A DNA stretch of 64,000 nt from Agromyces marinus (GTDB taxonomy: Bacteria > Actinomycetota > Actinomycetes > Actinomycetales > Microbacteriaceae): the NCBI RefSeq assembly GCF_021442325.1, contig NZ_CP087879.1, positions 1,612,001 through 1,676,000 of the forward strand. The letters are read 5' to 3'. How positions within the stretch are numbered: the first letter of the stretch is position 1; each line of letters starts with the position of its first letter. Shown one piece after another: positions 44,623 through 54,061 of this stretch. The notes under the pieces are model-generated. The model saw nothing but the letters and a program-made list of their open reading frames with translations. It was not told the origin of the DNA and ran no database searches. Position numbers and translations under genes: made by a program.

Positions 44623-45392
44623 CGCCGCTCGGCACACCCGGGTCCACGCATTCGAACAGAGCCGACCGCCCCGACATCCGCGTCCTGCTCGTCGACGACC
44701 ACGCCGTCATGCGCGCCGGGTTCCGGATGATCCTCGAGTCCGCCGACGGAGTCACGGTGGCCGGCGAGGCAGCCACCGGAGCGGAGGCGATCGCAGCGGC
44801 ATCCGCTCTGCACCCCGACGTGATCTGCATGGACGTGCAGATGCCGGGCATGGACGGCATCGAGGCGACCCGCCGGATCGTGTCCGACCCCTCCCTCGAC
44901 CCGGCGGTGGTCATCGTGACGACCTTCGACCGGGACGACTACCTGTTCGAAGCGCTCTCCGCCGGCGCCACCGGCTTCCTGCTGAAGAACGCCGGACCCG
45001 AGGAACTGGTCAACGCGGTTCGGGTGGCCGCCGCGGGCGACGCCCTGCTCGCACCGGAGGTCACCAGGCGGGTGATCGAGCGGTTCGCCGCGACCGCCGC
45101 GCCCGGCCCGGGGCCGGGCGAGCCCGCCTCCGCGCCCGGACGCGCCCCGGCGGCGGACGCGCCCCCCGGCCCGCGCGAGGTGAAGCCGACCCCGGTGCAT
45201 CCCGAGTTGACCGAGCGCGAGAGCGAGGTGCTGCGGCTGGTCGCGCAAGCGCTCAGCAACGCCGAGATCGCCCGCCGGCTCTTCATCGGCGAGGCGACCG
45301 TCAAGACGCACGTGTCGAACATCCTGCAGAAGCTCGGCGCACGCGACCGCGTCGCCGCCGTCGTGTACGCGCATCGGCACGGACTGGCCTGA
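44619..45392 (+). CDS. LuxR/NarL-family response regulator
   Basis: 257 residues. A receiver domain has acidic DDH near the start, the phosphorylated Asp in VICMDVQMPGMDG, Thr in IVTTFDRDDY and Lys in GFLLKNAGPEEL. A Pro/Ala-rich linker precedes the C-terminal LuxR helix-turn-helix (LTERESEVLRLVAQALSNAE, ATVKTHVSNILQKLGARDR). Partner of the kinase just upstream. The next genes encode an ABC exporter, so it probably controls them, possibly through the 99-bp gap at 45393-45491. Confidence 0.94.
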   Translation: MTPLGTPGSTHSNRADRPDIRVLLVDDHAVMRAGFRMILESADGVTVAGEAATGAEAIAAASALHPDVICMDVQMPGMDGIEATRRIVSDPSLDPAVVIVTTFDRDDYLFEALSAGATGFLLKNAGPEELVNAVRVAAAGDALLAPEVTRRVIERFAATAAPGPGPGEPASAPGRAPAADAPPGPREVKPTPVHPELTERESEVLRLVAQALSNAEIARRLFIGEATVKTHVSNILQKLGARDRVAAVVYAHRHGLA

Positions 45393-45491
45393 GCCGCCGG
45401 GATCACCGTCGCTCCCCCGGCGGGCGGACACCGCCCGATACCCCCCTCAGGGCGGATGCCGCGGCCGCGCGGCATCCGTAGCGTTGCCCGC

Positions 45492-46376
45492 ATGCTGCAA
45501 CTCGACTCGATCACCAAGACGTACGGGGACCGCCGCGCACTCGACGAGGTCACCTTCGACGTCCGGCCCGGACGCCTGACGGGCTTCGTCGGCGGCAACG
45601 GCGCCGGGAAGACCACGACGATGCGCATCATCCTCGGCGTGCTCGCCAGGGACTCCGGGACGGTCGTGCTCGACGGCGCCGAGCCGACGTCCGCCGACCG
45701 CCGCCTCTTCGGGTACATGCCCGAGGAACGCGGGCTCTACCCGAAGATGAACGTGCTCGACCACATCGTCTACCTGGCGCGCCTCCACGGGTTCTCCAAA
45801 GCGGATGCCACGGCCCGGGCCCGCACCCTGCTCGACCAGCTCGGACTCGGCGAGCGGCTCGGCGACCGGGTCGAGACGCTGTCGCTCGGCAATCAGCAGC
45901 GCGCGCAGATCGCCGCAGCACTCGTGCACGACCCGCAGGTGCTGATCCTCGACGAACCCTTCTCGGGGTTGGACCCGATCGCCGTCGAGGTGGTCGCGGG
46001 GGTCCTGCAGCAGCGGGCGGCGAGCGGAGTGTCCGTGCTGTTCTCCTCGCACCAGCTCGACGTCGTCGAACGGCTCTGCGACGACCTCGTCATCATCGCG
46101 GGCGGCCGGATCCGCGCGGCCGGGTCCCGCCCCGCCCTCCAGGCCCAGTACACGGGCCGCCGCTACGAACTGGTCTCGGCGAGCGATGCGGGCTGGCTGC
46201 GCGCCGAACCGGGCGTCGACGTCGTCGAGTTCGACGGCGGCTACGCCGTGTTCGACGTCGACGACGACCCGACCGCGCAGCGCGTACTCCGCCGTGCCGT
46301 CGAACTGGGCGATGTCGCGAGCTTCGCCCCGCAGCATCCATCGCTCGCACAGATCTTCACGGAGGTCATCCGATGA
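45492..46376 (+). CDS. ABC transporter ATP-binding protein (NatA-like exporter type)
   Basis: 294 residues. Walker A is GGNGAGKTTTMRI near residue 37, Walker B LILDEPFSGLDPIAVEV, the H-loop VLFSSHQLDVVERL, and the signature is the altered LSLGNQQRAQIAAA seen in NatA-type proteins. A DUF4162-like C-terminal extension follows (QYTGRRYELVSASDAGWLRA). The ATG at 45492 starts MLQLDSITKTYGDRRAL. Its stop overlaps the permease start. The substrate could be sodium, an antibiotic or a lipid; the sequence does not decide. Confidence 0.92.
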   Translation: MLQLDSITKTYGDRRALDEVTFDVRPGRLTGFVGGNGAGKTTTMRIILGVLARDSGTVVLDGAEPTSADRRLFGYMPEERGLYPKMNVLDHIVYLARLHGFSKADATARARTLLDQLGLGERLGDRVETLSLGNQQRAQIAAALVHDPQVLILDEPFSGLDPIAVEVVAGVLQQRAASGVSVLFSSHQLDVVERLCDDLVIIAGGRIRAAGSRPALQAQYTGRRYELVSASDAGWLRAEPGVDVVEFDGGYAVFDVDDDPTAQRVLRRAVELGDVASFAPQHPSLAQIFTEVIR

Positions 46377-47512
46377 ACGCCGTCTCGACCGGACCCGCAC
46401 CCGCTCGCACGGTCCGCTCCGGCCCGACTCCCCCGTCGACCGCGCAGAGCGTCTGGCTCGTCGCAGAGCGCGAGATCGAGTCGAAGCTGCGCAGCAAGAG
46501 CTTCGTGGTCTCGACCGTGATCCTCTTCCTCGGCGCGCTCGCGCTCGTCATCTGGGGCGGCGTGAGCGCCGAGGACGAGTCGTTCGGCGCCCCGTCCGTC
46601 GCGGTCGCGGCAGACGCGGCCGACCTCGTCCCGGCGGTCCCGGGCGTCGAGCCCGAATCGGCGGCCGATGCGGCCGCAGCCGAGGAGCTCGTCCGCACCG
46701 GCGCGGTCGACGCCGCGATCATCGTGGACGGGTCCTCACCCACGGGCTTCGCGGTGCTCGCGAAGTCGGACGTGTCGAGCCGGCTGCTCGTCGAGCTCTC
46801 GGCGTCGCCGACCGTGGTGCTGCTCGATCCCGACGGGGCCGACGACGACCTGCGCATGCTCATCGCCCTCGGCTTCGGGATCGTGTTCCTCATGGCCGCG
46901 TCGCTCTTCGGCGGCACGATCGCGCAGAGCGTCGTCGAGGAGAAGCAGACACGGGTCGTCGAACTGCTCATCTCGGCGATCCCGGTCCGGGCGCTCCTGG
47001 CCGGCAAGGTCGTGGGCAACACCGTCCTCGCGATGGGTCAGATACTGGTGCTCGCCTCGATCGCGGTCGTCGGGCTCGCGGCGACCGGCCAGACCGGCCT
47101 CCTTCAGGGCCTCGGATCGCCGATCGCGTGGTTCGCGGTGTTCTTCCTGTTCGGGTTCGTCCTGCTCGCAGCGCTGTTCGCCGCGGCCGCCGCGATGGTC
47201 TCGCGCCAGGAGGACATCGGTGCGACCACGACGCCGCTGACGATGCTGGTCATGGCGCCGTACTTCCTCGTGATCTTCTTCAACGACGACCCGATCGTGC
47301 TGGGCGTGATGTCGTACGTTCCGTTCTCGGCGCCGGTCGGGATGCCGATGCGGATGTTCCTCGGCGAGGCGCAGTGGTGGGAGCCGCTGATCTCGCTCGC
47401 GATCCTCATCGCGACCTGCGTCGCGGCGATCCTCGTCGGAGCACGGATCTACGAGAACTCGCTGCTGCGGATGGGTGCGCGCGTGCGGCTCCGCGAGGCG
47501 CTCGGCGGCTGA
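46373..47512 (+). CDS. ABC-2 type transporter permease (NatB-like)
   Basis: 379 residues with the NatB layout. One N-terminal membrane segment (STVILFLGALALVIWGG) is preceded by the ABC-2 motif AEREIESKLRSKSFVV. A large extracytoplasmic domain follows, then five further segments (ALGFGIVFLMAASLFGGTIA, TVLAMGQILVLASIAVVGLA, VFFLFGFVLLAALFAAAAAM, LVMAPYFLVIFFN, ISLAILIATCVAAILVGARI). QSVVEEKQTRVVELLISAIP is the conserved cytoplasmic coupling loop of this family. Forms an exporter with the preceding ATPase. Confidence 0.92.
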   Translation: MNAVSTGPAPARTVRSGPTPPSTAQSVWLVAEREIESKLRSKSFVVSTVILFLGALALVIWGGVSAEDESFGAPSVAVAADAADLVPAVPGVEPESAADAAAAEELVRTGAVDAAIIVDGSSPTGFAVLAKSDVSSRLLVELSASPTVVLLDPDGADDDLRMLIALGFGIVFLMAASLFGGTIAQSVVEEKQTRVVELLISAIPVRALLAGKVVGNTVLAMGQILVLASIAVVGLAATGQTGLLQGLGSPIAWFAVFFLFGFVLLAALFAAAAAMVSRQEDIGATTTPLTMLVMAPYFLVIFFNDDPIVLGVMSYVPFSAPVGMPMRMFLGEAQWWEPLISLAILIATCVAAILVGARIYENSLLRMGARVRLREALGG

Positions 47513-47551
47513 AGCCGCGACGGCGCGGCGGCGCGCCGCCGCTCGGGCGGC

Positions 47552-48337
47552 TCAGCGGGCGGCCGGCTGGAACCAGGTTCCGACCGGTTCGCCCGCGAGC
47601 GCCTCGGCCACGAGCGACGTGGCGGTCACGAGCACGCCGGTGCCGGATGCCGCGGCGATCCGTGCAGCGGAGACCTTGGTCTCGGCGCCGCCCGTGCCGA
47701 CGCCCGCGCGGCCGATCGAGCCGATCTCGACCCCGGCCAGTTCGTCGCCGAACGGCACGTGCCCGATCCGTTCGGCACCCTCGAGGTGCGGCGGCTTCGT
47801 GTAGAGCGCGTCGACGTCGGAGAGGAGCACGAGCAGGTCGGCGTCCGTGAGCTCGGCGACCATCGCCGCGAGGCGGTCGTTGTCGCCGAACCGGATCTCG
47901 TGGGTCGCGACCGTGTCGTTCTCGTTCACGATGGGCAGGATGCGCAGGCCCAGGAGTCGCTCCATCGCACGCTGGGCGTTCAGGCGGTGGGTGTCGTTCT
48001 CGAGGTCGCCCGCGGTCAGGAGCACCTGCCCTGCGACGATGCCGAAACGCCGGAGCGATTCCTGGTAGCGGTAGATCAGGATGTTCTGGCCGACGGATGC
48101 CGCCGCCTGCTGCGTCGCGAGGTCGTCGGGTCGCGCGTCGAGCCGGAGGTAGGGCATGCCGGTCGCGATCGCGCCGGAGGAGACGAGGACGACCTCGGCG
48201 CCGCGAGCGTGCGCGCCGGCGAGGGCGTCGACGAGCGGGGCGATCTGGCCGACGTTCTCACCCGAGATGGACGAGGAGCCGACCTTGACGACGATCCGGC
48301 GCGCCGAGGCGACACCTGCCCGGGTCAACCCGGTCAT
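47552..48337 (-). CDS. proB: Glutamate 5-kinase (no PUA domain)
   Basis: 261 residues; phosphorylates glutamate, the first step of proline synthesis and normally the feedback-controlled one. Amino-acid-kinase motifs are [56 protein letters not shown] and [20 protein letters not shown]. The C-terminal PUA domain of many ProB proteins is absent, as in a number of actinobacterial forms. Its start overlaps the obgE stop (48334-48337). Confidence 0.95.
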   Translation of the reverse strand: MTGLTRAGVASARRIVVKVGSSSISGENVGQIAPLVDALAGAHARGAEVVLVSSGAIATGMPYLRLDARPDDLATQQAAASVGQNILIYRYQESLRRFGIVAGQVLLTAGDLENDTHRLNAQRAMERLLGLRILPIVNENDTVATHEIRFGDNDRLAAMVAELTDADLLVLLSDVDALYTKPPHLEGAERIGHVPFGDELAGVEIGSIGRAGVGTGGAETKVSAARIAAASGTGVLVTATSLVAEALAGEPVGTWFQPAAR

Positions 48338-49878
48338 GCCCGATCCTCGTCCTCGCCCTTGCCTTCGGTCTCGTCCTCGCCGCCGCCAGTCCAGATCCCG
48401 GCTTCGCGTTCGCGTTCGAGCTCGGCCCGCGCCTCGGCCTTGGCGTCCATGCGGTCGTGGTAGTCGCTGCGCCGCTCGGCACGCGTCGCCCGGCGGCGCT
48501 CGTCGAGGCGATCGTCGAGACCGCGGGGCGACGAGATCAGCTCGGCCGTCGAGGTGAGCGTCGGTTCCCAGTCGAAGACGACGCCGGCGCCCGGCCCGAT
48601 GACGACGGTCGACCCCGCGACGGCTCCCGCGCGCACGAGCTGGTCCTCGACGCCGAGGCGCGCGAGCCGGTCGGCGAGGTAGCCGACGGCCTCGTCGTTC
48701 TGGAAGTCGGTCTGCGCGACCCAGCGCTCCGGCTTGGCGCCGAGCACGCGGTAGATGGTGCCGTAGCTGCCGCCCTCGGGGCGGACGGTGAAGTCGGCGC
48801 CCCTCGCGGCCTTGGGCCGCAGCACGATCCGCGGTGCGGCGGGGGCGACGGCCGCCTCGGCGCGGGCCCGGTCGACGACCTCGCCGAGCGCGAATCCGAG
48901 CGAGCGCAGACCCTCGTGGCTGACGGTCGAGATCTCGAACACGCGGTAGCCGCGCGACTCGAGCTCGGGCCGGACGAACTCGGCCAGCTCGCGCGCTTCG
49001 GGCACGTCGACCTTGTTCAGGGCGACGAGCTGGGGTCGCTCGAGCAGCGGCGTCTGGCCCTCGGGCACCTCGTAGGCGCGGAGCTCGGCGAGGATCACCT
49101 CGAGGTCGCTGATCGGGTCGCGGCCGGGTTCGAGCGTCGCGCAGTCGAGCACGTGCAGCAGCGCCGAGCAGCGCTCGACGTGACGGAGGAACTCCAGGCC
49201 GAGGCCCTTGCCCTCGCTGGCGCCCTCGATGAGGCCGGGGACGTCGGCGACGGTGTACCGGTGGTCGCCGGACTGGACGACGCCGAGGTTCGGGTGCAGC
49301 GTGGTGAACGGGTAGTCGGCGATCTTGGGTCGGGCGGCCGACATCGCGGCGATGAGGCTCGACTTGCCCGCCGAGGGGAAGCCGACGAGCGCCACGTCGG
49401 CGATCGTCTTGATCTCGAGGGAGACCTCGCCCTCGAAGCCCGGCGTGCCGAGCAGTGCGAAGCCGGGGGCCTTCCGCTTCGGCGAGGACAGTGCCGCATT
49501 GCCCAGTCCGCCGTGACCGCCCTCGGCGACGACGAACCGCATGCCCGGCTCGGTGAGGTCGGCCAGTTCCGTGCCGTCCTCGTCCTTCACGACGGTCCCG
49601 ACGGGCACCGGCAGCTCGAGCACCGCGCCCGCGGCGCCCGAACGGTTGTCGCCCTGGCCGGGCTGGCCGTTCTCGGAGGTGCGGTGCGGTCGCCCGTGGT
49701 AGGACAGCAGCGTGGTGACCTGCGGGTCTGCGACGAGGACGATGTCGCCGCCGTCGCCGCCGTTGCCGCCGTCCGGCCCCGCGAGCGGCTTGAACTTCTC
49801 GCGCCGGACCGACACGCAGCCGTGGCCGCCGTGGCCAGCACGGACGAACAGCCGCACCTGGTCGACGAAACTCACCAT
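48334..49878 (-). CDS. obgE: GTPase Obg/CgtA
   Basis: 514 residues; an essential GTPase linked to 50S assembly and stress control. The Gly-rich Obg fold comes first ([36 protein letters not shown]). The G domain has G1 [33 protein letters not shown] and the NKVD in [12 protein letters not shown]. The actinobacterial OCT C-terminal domain is present ([25 protein letters not shown]), followed by a charged tail rich in Arg and Glu. Part of the rplU-rpmA-obgE-proB run. Confidence 0.96.
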   Translation of the reverse strand: MVSFVDQVRLFVRAGHGGHGCVSVRREKFKPLAGPDGGNGGDGGDIVLVADPQVTTLLSYHGRPHRTSENGQPGQGDNRSGAAGAVLELPVPVGTVVKDEDGTELADLTEPGMRFVVAEGGHGGLGNAALSSPKRKAPGFALLGTPGFEGEVSLEIKTIADVALVGFPSAGKSSLIAAMSAARPKIADYPFTTLHPNLGVVQSGDHRYTVADVPGLIEGASEGKGLGLEFLRHVERCSALLHVLDCATLEPGRDPISDLEVILAELRAYEVPEGQTPLLERPQLVALNKVDVPEARELAEFVRPELESRGYRVFEISTVSHEGLRSLGFALGEVVDRARAEAAVAPAAPRIVLRPKAARGADFTVRPEGGSYGTIYRVLGAKPERWVAQTDFQNDEAVGYLADRLARLGVEDQLVRAGAVAGSTVVIGPGAGVVFDWEPTLTSTAELISSPRGLDDRLDERRRATRAERRSDYHDRMDAKAEARAELEREREAGIWTGGGEDETEGKGEDEDRA

Positions 49879-49949
49879 CGCCGCATCACTCCTTCTTGGA
49901 AAACACGTGAGGGCGAGCCGAAGCCCGCCCTCACGAAACCGATCGATGC

Positions 49950-50207
49950 TTACGCGTCGACCGTGACGATGTTCACGACCTTGCGGCCGCCCTTGTTGCC
50001 GAACTCGACCGCGCCCGCCTCGAGGGCGAACAGCGTGTCGTCGCCGCCACGACCCACACCCGCACCGGGGTGGAAGTGCGTGCCGCGCTGGCGGACGAGG
50101 ATCTCGCCCGCCGAGACGACCTGGCCACCGAAGCGCTTCACGCCGAGGCGCTTCGCGTTCGAGTCACGACCGTTGCGAGTGGAGCTCGCACCCTTCTTGT
50201 GTGCCAT
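49950..50207 (-). CDS. rpmA: 50S ribosomal protein L27
   Basis: 85 residues: [20 protein letters not shown], then [20 protein letters not shown] and [20 protein letters not shown], the universal L27 pattern. Basic N-terminus reaches the peptidyl-transferase centre. Starts 21 bp after rplU ends and precedes obgE by 71 bp. Confidence 0.97.
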   Translation of the reverse strand: MAHKKGASSTRNGRDSNAKRLGVKRFGGQVVSAGEILVRQRGTHFHPGAGVGRGGDDTLFALEAGAVEFGNKGGRKVVNIVTVDA

Positions 50208-50228
50208 TCTGCCTGTCTCCTCTGGCCG

Positions 50229-50537
50229 TTACTTGATGCCGGTGACCTTGACGCGCGTGAGCTCCTGACGGTGGCCCTGGCGCTTCTTGTAGCCGGTCTT
50301 GTTCTTGAACTTCTGGATCACGATCTTCGGACCGCGCAGGTCGTTCAGGACCTCGGCCGTGACCGTGACCTTGGCGAGCGACTTCGCGTCGGAGGTGATC
50401 TTGTCGCCGTCCACGAGGAGGACGGGCGTGAGCTGGACGTTGCCGTCCTTGTCGGCCTTGATCCGATCCATCGTGACGATGGTGCCGACCTCGACCTTCT
50501 CCTGCCGGCCACCGGCGCGCACTACTGCGTAAACCAC
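50229..50537 (-). CDS. rplU: 50S ribosomal protein L21
   Basis: 102 residues: [20 protein letters not shown] at the N-terminus and the diagnostic [20 protein letters not shown] near the C-terminus. First gene of the rplU-rpmA-obgE-proB transcript, with a strong promoter about 140 bp upstream. Confidence 0.97.
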   Translation of the reverse strand: MVYAVVRAGGRQEKVEVGTIVTMDRIKADKDGNVQLTPVLLVDGDKITSDAKSLAKVTVTAEVLNDLRGPKIVIQKFKNKTGYKKRQGHRQELTRVKVTGIK

Positions 50538-50680
50538 TTCTCGTACCTATCTCCGGGGAGCCTCGCGGCTCCGTCAACTTGATGGGATGTCACTGCGCGG
50601 AAGACCCCAGCGGGAGAGAGGGTCGTCACTGCCAGAAAACTGTGCGTGCCGTCCGGGATAAGCGGTGGCACCAACGGTCG

Positions 50681-50709
50681 AGTTTACCGGATGCCCAGAA
50701 CTCGGTCAA
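50681..50709 (-). promoter_or_regulatory. Vegetative promoter of the rplU-rpmA-obgE operon
   Basis: On the minus strand, TTGACC (50709-50704) and TAAACT (50686-50681) are separated by 17 bp, a close match to housekeeping-sigma promoters. Transcription would start near 50674, leaving a leader of about 135 nt before the rplU ATG, long enough for leader-mediated control. Confidence 0.8.
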
Positions 50710-50777
50710 ACGCGCGGCGCCCGCGTGTCGGCCGGCGCCGAACGGATGCCGCCGCGGCGTCGACGTACACTCGGCGC

Positions 50778-51056
50778 ATGGCCGTCCTCATCGACCCGCC
50801 GCTGTGGCCAAGGCACGGCACCGTGTGGTCGCACCTGGTCAGCGACACCTCGATCGAGGAGCTCGTCGCGTTCGCCGACCGGGAGGGCATCCCCCGGCGC
50901 GGCTTCGACCTCGACCACTACGACGTGCCCGCCGAACGCTACGACGAACTCGTCGCGGCCGGCGCCCAACCCGTCCCGGCGCGCGACCTCGTCCGACGCC
51001 TCGCGGCGAGCGGTCTGCGGGTCACGCCCCGGGAGCGGCGACGCCTACGAGGCTGA
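50778..51056 (+). CDS. DUF4031 domain protein
   Basis: 92 residues: MAVLIDPPLWPRHGTVWSHL, VSDTSIEELVAFADREGIP, FDLDHYDVPAERYDELVAAG. This is the DUF4031 pattern, a small conserved actinobacterial protein of unknown role. It runs opposite to, and overlaps the 3' end of, the RNase E/G gene by 12 bp. Confidence 0.85.
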   Translation: MAVLIDPPLWPRHGTVWSHLVSDTSIEELVAFADREGIPRRGFDLDHYDVPAERYDELVAAGAQPVPARDLVRRLAASGLRVTPRERRRLRG

Positions 51057-53789
51057 GTCCGAGCCGTCCTCGTCGGGACGGGTGATGACCGGGGGTTCGC
51101 CGGCCGGGCTGAGCGCCGCCGTCGACACGCGACGGCTCCGCGAACGCGAGCGCCCCTCGCCGGGGGCCTTCGGCGCGGGGAGCGCGTCGAGCACCGAGCC
51201 GAGCAGCGCCTCGGGGTCCTCCTGCACGCGCACCCGGGACTCCGGACGTGCCGGCGGCTCGGGGAGCTCGATGAGCGGAGCCTGCGTCGGCGACTCGCCC
51301 CGGGCCGGGGCGGTCGTGGAGGCCTCGGTCGCGGCGGACGGCTCGGCGGACGTCGCCGGCTCGGGCTGGGCACCGCGCTCGCCTTCGGCGTTCGCCGAGG
51401 ATCCGGACCCCCGTGACGCACGGCGACGACCGCGACGCCCCGACCGGGGCTGGTCGCCGTCGCGACGCGGAGCTGCGGCATCCGCCGCCTGCCCCTCGCC
51501 CGCTGCGCCGGCCGCGGCCTCGGCAGCGCCCTCGGCACCGGCCTCGGCCGCAGGGCGCGCCTCGGTGTGCGAGACCGTCGACGCCGCGATCTGGGCGAGG
51601 GCGTTCTTGACGTCCTCGGTGATCGCGTGCGTGCCCTGGTGCGCCTTGTCGGTCGCCGGCTGCTGCGGCTGGCCGCCGCCGTTGCCGCCACCACCGCGAT
51701 TGCGTCGGCGCTCGACCTGCTGCTGGGGTGCGCGGTGCTTCGCGACGGGCTCGTGGTGCACGATGATGCCGCGACCCGCGCAGACCTCGCACGGCTCGCT
51801 GAACGTCTCGAGCAGCCCGAGGCCGAGCTTCTTCCGGGTCATCTGCACGAGGCCGAGCGAGGTGACCTCGGCCACCTGGTGCTTCGTGCGGTCACGGGAG
51901 AGGCACTCGACCAGACGCCGCAGGACGAGGTCGCGGTTGGACTCCAGCACCATGTCGATGAAGTCGACGACGATGATGCCGCCGATGTCGCGCAGACGCA
52001 GCTGGCGCACGATCTCTTCCGCCGCCTCGAGGTTGTTCTTGGTGACGGTCTCCTCCAGGTTGCCGCCGGATCCGACGAACTTGCCCGTGTTGACGTCGAC
52101 GACGGTCATCGCCTCGGTGCGATCGATGATGAGCGAACCGCCCGACGGCAGCCAGACCTTGCGCTCGAGGGCCTTGTCGATCTGCTCGGTGATCCGGAAC
52201 TCGTCGAACGCGTCGCGCTCGCCCGCGTACGCCTCGACGCGCTCGAGGAGGTCGGGCGCGACCTGGCCGAGGTACTTCTCGATCGTGCGGCGCGCGTCGT
52301 CGCCGGCGATGATCATCTTCTGGAAGTCCTCGTTGAAGACGTCGCGGACGATCTTGATGAGCAGGTCGGGCTCGGAGTGCAGCAGGGCGGGCGCCTGGAC
52401 CTTCTCGACGGTCTCCGAGATGTCCTTCCACTGGGAGATGAGGCGGGTGACGTCGCGCGTGAGCTGCTCCTCGGTGGCGCCCTCGGCCGCGGTCCGGACG
52501 ATGACGCCCTGGTTCTCGGGGAGCACCTCCTTCAGGATCTTCTTCAGCCGCGCGCGCTCGGTGTCGGGGAGCTTGCGGCTGATGCCGTTCATCGACCCGT
52601 TCGGCACGTACACGAGGTATCGCCCCGGGAGCGAGATCTGGCTCGTCAGGCGCGCGCCCTTGTGGCCGACCGGATCCTTCGTGACCTGCACCAGCACGCG
52701 GTCGCCGGGCTTCAGCGCCAGCTCGATGCGACGCGGCTGGTTCTTCTCGCCGTTCTCGGCCGCCGCCTCCCAGTCGACCTCGCCCGAGTAGAGCACCGCG
52801 TTGCGGCCGCGGCCGATGTCGACGAACGCGGCCTCCATCGACGGCAGCACGTTCTGCACGCGACCGAGGTAGACGTTGCCGATGAGCGACGCGTCCTGGT
52901 TGCGGGCGACGTAGTGCTCGACGAGCACGTCGTCTTCCAGCACGCCGATCTGGATGCGGCCGCCCTTCTGGCGGACGACCATCTGCCGGTCGACCGACTC
53001 GCGGCGGGCGAGGAACTCGGCCTCGGTGATCACCGCACGACGACGGCCGGCGTCGCGACCGTCGCGACGGCGCTGCTTCTTGGCCTCGAGCCGGGTCGAG
53101 CCCTTGACCTTCTGCGGCTCGGTGATGAGCTCGGGTTCACGGGGCTTGCGGACCTTGACCACGGTGTTCGCCGGGTCGTCGCCCTGCGAGCGCGACTCCT
53201 CGCCGCTGCGGCGACGGGACCGGCGACGCACGCTCGACGCGTCGCGCTCGTCCTGTTCGCGATCGGACCGGTCGCGATCGGACCGGTCGCGGTCGGACCG
53301 GTCGCCCGACCGCTCGCCGCGTTCGGATCGCTCCGGCCGGTCGGGCTGCTCGAACACCGGCGGCGCGTGGAAGATCAACGACGTCGTCGAGAGGGCCGAC
53401 GGGATCGGCGAGGCCGTCGCGGTGGGCTCGGCCGCGTCGGCCTGCCCGCCTTCCGAGGGCTCGGAGCCGGCCTGCGGCTCGGCGCCCTCCTCGGGCGGCG
53501 ATGCGAGAGCGGATGCCGCTTCGCCGGCCTGCTCGGATGTGCTGCCCGCACCGGCGGCATCGACCGCCGCCGCAGTCGTCGGCGCCGTCACCTCCGCATC
53601 GACGGGACGTTCCCCGGTCGACGACACGTTCGGCGCGGCATCCGTCACGTCAGGGGTCTCTGGGGCGGCCTGCTCCACCTGGGGCACGACCTGTGCTCGG
53701 CGCGTCCTGCGTGCGCCGAAGAGCCCGCCTCGACGGCGGGGGGCCTCTGCATCGGGTGCGTTCGGCGGTGTTCCGTTCTCTTCCACCAT
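51045..53789 (-). CDS. rne: Ribonuclease E/G
   Basis: 914 residues of the actinobacterial RNase E/G form: a catalytic core flanked by long low-complexity arms. The start is ATG 53789, with AGGAG 11 bp upstream. The N-terminal arm (residues 1 to about 290) is rich in Pro, Ala, Ser and Arg. The core has the S1-like region (LIGNVYLGRVQNVLPSMEAA, FVDIGRGRNAVLYSGEVDW), the DNase-I-like catalytic part (GGSLIIDRTEAMTVVDVNTG, IGGIIVVDFIDM) and the Zn-link motif CEVCAGRGIIVHHEP. The C-terminal arm is Arg/Ala/Pro-rich. Endonuclease for mRNA decay and rRNA/tRNA processing. Confidence 0.94.
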   Translation of the reverse strand: MVEENGTPPNAPDAEAPRRRGGLFGARRTRRAQVVPQVEQAAPETPDVTDAAPNVSSTGERPVDAEVTAPTTAAAVDAAGAGSTSEQAGEAASALASPPEEGAEPQAGSEPSEGGQADAAEPTATASPIPSALSTTSLIFHAPPVFEQPDRPERSERGERSGDRSDRDRSDRDRSDREQDERDASSVRRRSRRRSGEESRSQGDDPANTVVKVRKPREPELITEPQKVKGSTRLEAKKQRRRDGRDAGRRRAVITEAEFLARRESVDRQMVVRQKGGRIQIGVLEDDVLVEHYVARNQDASLIGNVYLGRVQNVLPSMEAAFVDIGRGRNAVLYSGEVDWEAAAENGEKNQPRRIELALKPGDRVLVQVTKDPVGHKGARLTSQISLPGRYLVYVPNGSMNGISRKLPDTERARLKKILKEVLPENQGVIVRTAAEGATEEQLTRDVTRLISQWKDISETVEKVQAPALLHSEPDLLIKIVRDVFNEDFQKMIIAGDDARRTIEKYLGQVAPDLLERVEAYAGERDAFDEFRITEQIDKALERKVWLPSGGSLIIDRTEAMTVVDVNTGKFVGSGGNLEETVTKNNLEAAEEIVRQLRLRDIGGIIVVDFIDMVLESNRDLVLRRLVECLSRDRTKHQVAEVTSLGLVQMTRKKLGLGLLETFSEPCEVCAGRGIIVHHEPVAKHRAPQQQVERRRNRGGGGNGGGQPQQPATDKAHQGTHAITEDVKNALAQIAASTVSHTEARPAAEAGAEGAAEAAAGAAGEGQAADAAAPRRDGDQPRSGRRGRRRASRGSGSSANAEGERGAQPEPATSAEPSAATEASTTAPARGESPTQAPLIELPEPPARPESRVRVQEDPEALLGSVLDALPAPKAPGEGRSRSRSRRVSTAALSPAGEPPVITRPDEDGSDSAS
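53261..53305 (-). repeat. Triple 15-bp tandem repeat inside rne
   Basis: Three consecutive 15-bp units, GATCGGACCGGTCGC twice and GGTCGGACCGGTCGC, each encoding a five-residue RSDRD-type unit on the minus strand. They lie in the disordered N-terminal arm and may vary in number between strains. Confidence 0.85.
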
Positions 53790-54061
53790 CTCTGGTGCAC
53801 TCCTACACCGGGATCGGCGGCCGCGCCACCATCCCCGTACTCCTCGGAGTGGCCCTGCGCGTCTCGCGCCTGACCACCAATCCTTCTCCACTGCGCCCGG
53901 CGGGTGCCGGTGACGCCAAATCTCGCGGTTCCCCCGCGGGTGGGATGCGGTGCATCCTCGAAGCCTTCGTCGGCGTCGCACCGGGCGCGGCCCGGGCGAC
54001 TGCCTTCGATTATCGCACGGTCTCCGCGCCTGCCGGTGACCCGCCGTGCCAGAATCGGGAC

